Part shown: piece after piece, positions 5,496-7,657 of the stretch | Position numbering within the stretch: position 1 is the first letter of the stretch | Layout of the letters: each line of letters begins with the position of its first letter | Assembly: GCA_024710535.1 (NCBI GenBank) | Contig: JANJUO010000079.1 | Location: forward strand, 1 to 7,657 | Reading direction: 5' to 3' | Source of the DNA: a bacterium | GTDB lineage: Bacteria; Bacteroidota; Ignavibacteria; Kapaibacteriales; UBA2268 | Length of the DNA: 7,657 nt | Position numbers and translations under genes: made by a program | Notes under the pieces: model-generated | What the model saw: the letters and a program-made list of their open reading frames with translations, nothing else | The model's database searches: none | Told to the model about the DNA's origin: nothing

Positions 5496-6146
5496 ATGAA
5501 ATTTAAATTATCCGAAATATTTTATTCTATACAAGGCGAAGGAAGTAGAGCAGGTTTGCCATGCGTTTTCGTGAGAATGCAGGGATGCCGATTGCGATGC
5601 TCATGGTGCGATACCAAATATTCTTGGGATTTCAACAGCGGATATTTTGAAATGGATGCTGAAGAATTATTATCAAAGATTAAAGAATTCAACTGCAATT
5701 TTATTGAATTTACTGGTGGCGAGCCGCTCGAGCAGGACATTAACGGAATTATGAACGAACTATGCGATTCGGGATATACGGTTGCAATTGAAACTTCTGG
5801 CTATTTAGATATTTCTTCGATAGATAATAGAATTGTGAAGATTTTGGATGTTAAATGTCCTGATTCTTTGATGTCAAAAAAAAATAGATATGAAAATCTG
5901 AATTATATAACAAAAAATGATGAAGTGAAATTTGTGATTGCAAGCAGGCAAGATTATGATTTTGCAAAGAAAATTACTATTGAATATGATTTGATTGAGA
6001 AATGTAATTCTGTGCTTTTCTCGCCTGTGTTTGGAATGATAAATTACGAAGAAATGGTTGATTGGATACTCAAAGATAATTTGCAAGTGCGATTTCAATT
6101 ACAATTGCATAAATTTATTTGGGATCCTGCAAAAAGAGGCGTTTGA
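5496..6146 (+). CDS. queE: 7-carboxy-7-deazaguanine synthase (radical SAM)
   Basis: This 216-residue radical SAM enzyme converts 6-carboxy-tetrahydropterin to 7-carboxy-7-deazaguanine, the ring-contraction step on the way to preQ0 and queuosine in tRNA. The N-terminus LSEIFYSIQGEGSRAGLPCV (5-24) is diagnostic of QueE. The 4Fe-4S cluster cysteines are Cys31, Cys35 and Cys38 (CRLRCSWC, CX3CX2C), followed by DT. The SAM-binding glycine motif is TGGEP (73-77). Further family stretches are LDVKCPDS (117-124), DEVKFVI (142-148) and the end QLHKFIWDPAKRGV (203-216). Length and domain order are normal, and the start is fixed by the family N-terminus. No other queuosine gene (queC, queD, queF, tgt) is within the window. 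The ATG is preceded by A/T-only sequence without a Shine-Dalgarno. The preceding 285-nt spacer holds the pheT terminator and the REP-like repeats. Confidence 0.95.
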   Translation: MKFKLSEIFYSIQGEGSRAGLPCVFVRMQGCRLRCSWCDTKYSWDFNSGYFEMDAEELLSKIKEFNCNFIEFTGGEPLEQDINGIMNELCDSGYTVAIETSGYLDISSIDNRIVKILDVKCPDSLMSKKNRYENLNYITKNDEVKFVIASRQDYDFAKKITIEYDLIEKCNSVLFSPVFGMINYEEMVDWILKDNLQVRFQLQLHKFIWDPAKRGV

Positions 6147-6205
6147 TTCACAATAATTAACCTTTAAATTCCGTTTATATAATCTTTGATATTTTTTATG
6201 GAATT

Positions 6206-7657
6206 ATGATGAAAAATATAGTTAAATTACTTGTTATTTTGATTTTAGGAATTACTCAGGTATCAGTTTCTCAATATTATTATAGTGGAAGTGCATATCG
6301 TTTGGGTTTTCATGCAGGATTGAATTATAATTTTGTAGGGCTCGGGTACCAAAAATTATTGCCAACAGGAGAAGCAAATTGGCTATCATTTTATGCTAAT
6401 GACGGCTCTGCATTGGCTCCATATTTTGGTTTGAATGCAGATTATTTGTCAGGTGATTGGTGGGGACTTGGATTAAGATTATCCTACGATTCCAGAAATA
6501 TTGTTGCAAATGATGAATCTGTAATCCAATACGGAAAAGATCCGGAATTCGATATAAGTGCAAATTATTTCTCAATTGAGCCATCATTAAGAATAAATCA
6601 AAGCATTGTTCCGGAACTATATTTTTCTGTTGGTCCGCTTCTTTCGTTTAATTTAGATGCAAAATATTCTTATAAACCATTCAAAGATAAAGACTATATC
6701 CAATATGAAAATCAAGAAATTAATAATGTTAATTCTTTTGTTTATGGATTGAATGTCGGATTGGGATATGATACTAAATTAGATTATTGGGGACAGGATA
6801 AAACAATTTTTCTTACTCCTTTTGCAGATTTTTCTTGGATGACCGGTCAGCGTCAATCAGATTTTTCTTCTAATCAAAGTGAATTAACGGATGTTTGGAG
6901 TACTTATAGTGTTAGATTTGGAGTAAAAGCCGCAATAGACTTTCCATTGAAAAAGGAAGTTCGTGAGAATAAAGAATTTAGTTATGTTGGCTTGAGTCTT
7001 CCAACAAATGGCGAGGTGGTACAAAGAGTTTTAGAAGAGCAATTCCCACTATTGAATTATGTCTTTTTTGATGAAGGAAATCAGGAAATACCAAATCGCT
7101 ACATAAGACTTGCAAAGTTTGATGCCAGAAATTATGATGAAACAAAAATTTTATCTCAATATAAACAAGGCGTGAACAAGACCAGAACAGATCAGCACAT
7201 GTTGGTATATTACAATATTATTAATATTTATGCAAAGAGGATGATTACTTATCCTAATGCTAAATTGAAATTAATCGGCTCCGCTCCAATCGAAAAAGAT
7301 GGCGAAATAATTGCTCAAAAAGTAAAAGACTATATCATTAATATTATGGGAATCGAAAGCGAGCGAATCACTGTTGAAGGTGTTGAAAATCCTAGACTTC
7401 CGTCCGGTTCATCTTCTCTTTCTGGTGAAGATAAAACTATGGCAGACAGAGAAAACCGCAGAGTTGAGTTTGTGTTTGATAATGAGGAAGTTTATAAACC
7501 TTTACTGTTGAAAATTATAGATGAATATCCGGTGGATAGCGATTTGGAATTTAGCATTTTCGAAGATGTTAAATTTAATAATTGGAGCTTGTCGATAACA
7601 GGGGAAGGTGTAAACAAGGTTTATGGTCCATTTTATGAAAGAGTTGAAAATATCAAC
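6206..7657 (+). CDS. Outer-membrane beta-barrel protein with divergent OmpA-like domain (3' end cut)
   Basis: An open frame of 484 codons runs without a stop to the window edge. Residues 1-22 are a Sec signal peptide (KNIVKLLVILILGITQVSVS, then QYYY). Residues 23-245 look like a small outer-membrane barrel, with alternating aromatic strands such as YRLGFHAGLNYNF, WWGLGLRLSY, YFSVGPLLSFNL, YGLNVGLGYD and YSVRFGVKAAIDFPL. Residues 280-424 resemble an OmpA peptidoglycan-binding domain: LLNYVFFDEGNQEIPNRY, LKLIGSA (354-360), a GIESERITVEG step, and ADRENRRVEFVF (413-424). About 30 extra residues lie between the first strand and first helix. The usual Asp of 'GHTD' is not seen, while the Arg in 'NRRV' is kept. 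From 430 a further strand-rich module begins (SLSITGEGVNKVYGPF), so the whole protein is probably much longer. Two ATGs stand in tandem (6206, 6209). A TATAAT (6178-6183) lies upstream without a clear -35 box. Confidence 0.85.
   Translation, partial: MMKNIVKLLVILILGITQVSVSQYYYSGSAYRLGFHAGLNYNFVGLGYQKLLPTGEANWLSFYANDGSALAPYFGLNADYLSGDWWGLGLRLSYDSRNIVANDESVIQYGKDPEFDISANYFSIEPSLRINQSIVPELYFSVGPLLSFNLDAKYSYKPFKDKDYIQYENQEINNVNSFVYGLNVGLGYDTKLDYWGQDKTIFLTPFADFSWMTGQRQSDFSSNQSELTDVWSTYSVRFGVKAAIDFPLKKEVRENKEFSYVGLSLPTNGEVVQRVLEEQFPLLNYVFFDEGNQEIPNRYIRLAKFDARNYDETKILSQYKQGVNKTRTDQHMLVYYNIINIYAKRMITYPNAKLKLIGSAPIEKDGEIIAQKVKDYIINIMGIESERITVEGVENPRLPSGSSSLSGEDKTMADRENRRVEFVFDNEEVYKPLLLKIIDEYPVDSDLEFSIFEDVKFNNWSLSITGEGVNKVYGPFYERVENIN

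Noticed and set aside
6396..6587. Minus-strand open frame opposite the barrel protein
   Set aside because: It lies entirely within the coding region of the barrel/OmpA gene on the other strand, which has a signal peptide and domain structure.

Overview
This is a clearly AT-rich window of a bacterial chromosome. It holds housekeeping genes, two secreted or envelope genes, and two intergenic regions rich in hairpins. No phage, transposase, CRISPR or RNA gene is visible. The proteins suggest the Fibrobacterota-Chlorobiota-Bacteroidota (FCB) group, most likely an Ignavibacteria- or Kapabacteria-like lineage. The pointers are codon bias to A/T, weak Shine-Dalgarno sites, a QueE with a short CX3CX2C cluster, and a long OmpA-type protein whose 'NYVFFDEGN' and 'ADRENRRVEF' motifs resemble proteins I recall from those lineages. 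The placement is an inference from memory and is moderate at best.

Left part, minus strand (1-1964). Reading leftwards, there are four genes: rluB (23S rRNA pseudouridine synthase family, basic N-terminal tail); a small Sec-exported protein of unknown function 32 nt downstream; after 99 nt, a one-pass membrane protein with a coiled coil of the FtsL/DivIC type; and 23 nt further, the 5' end of pheS (phenylalanyl-tRNA synthetase alpha), cut by the window edge. They could be one transcript, or two split at the 99-nt gap.

Middle, plus strand (1965-5275). A 153-nt divergent spacer with small palindromes separates rluB from a MarR-family regulator. The regulator is followed by a strong hairpin with a short T-run and two further overlapping hairpins. 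Then comes full-length pheT (phenylalanyl-tRNA synthetase beta), closed by a clear intrinsic terminator. The two subunits of one enzyme thus lie about 2.65 kb apart on opposite strands, although they act as an alpha2-beta2 tetramer.

Right part (5276-7657). The region between pheT and queE holds the most unusual DNA of the window: two inverted copies of a REP-like element. Each is a GTAG tetranucleotide followed by a 20-nt palindrome, and stem differences between the copies are compensatory. Several more short palindromes surround them. Next come queE (7-carboxy-7-deazaguanine synthase, queuosine/7-deazaguanine pathway) and, 59 nt later, an outer-membrane beta-barrel plus OmpA-like protein that runs off the right edge.

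The genes do not form a single pathway. Translation is the common theme: rRNA modification, Phe-tRNA charging, and the precursor for a tRNA modified base. Envelope proteins are interspersed. No defence or otherwise new protein system was recognised. The strongest candidates for something undescribed are the REP-like pair and the overlapping hairpins.
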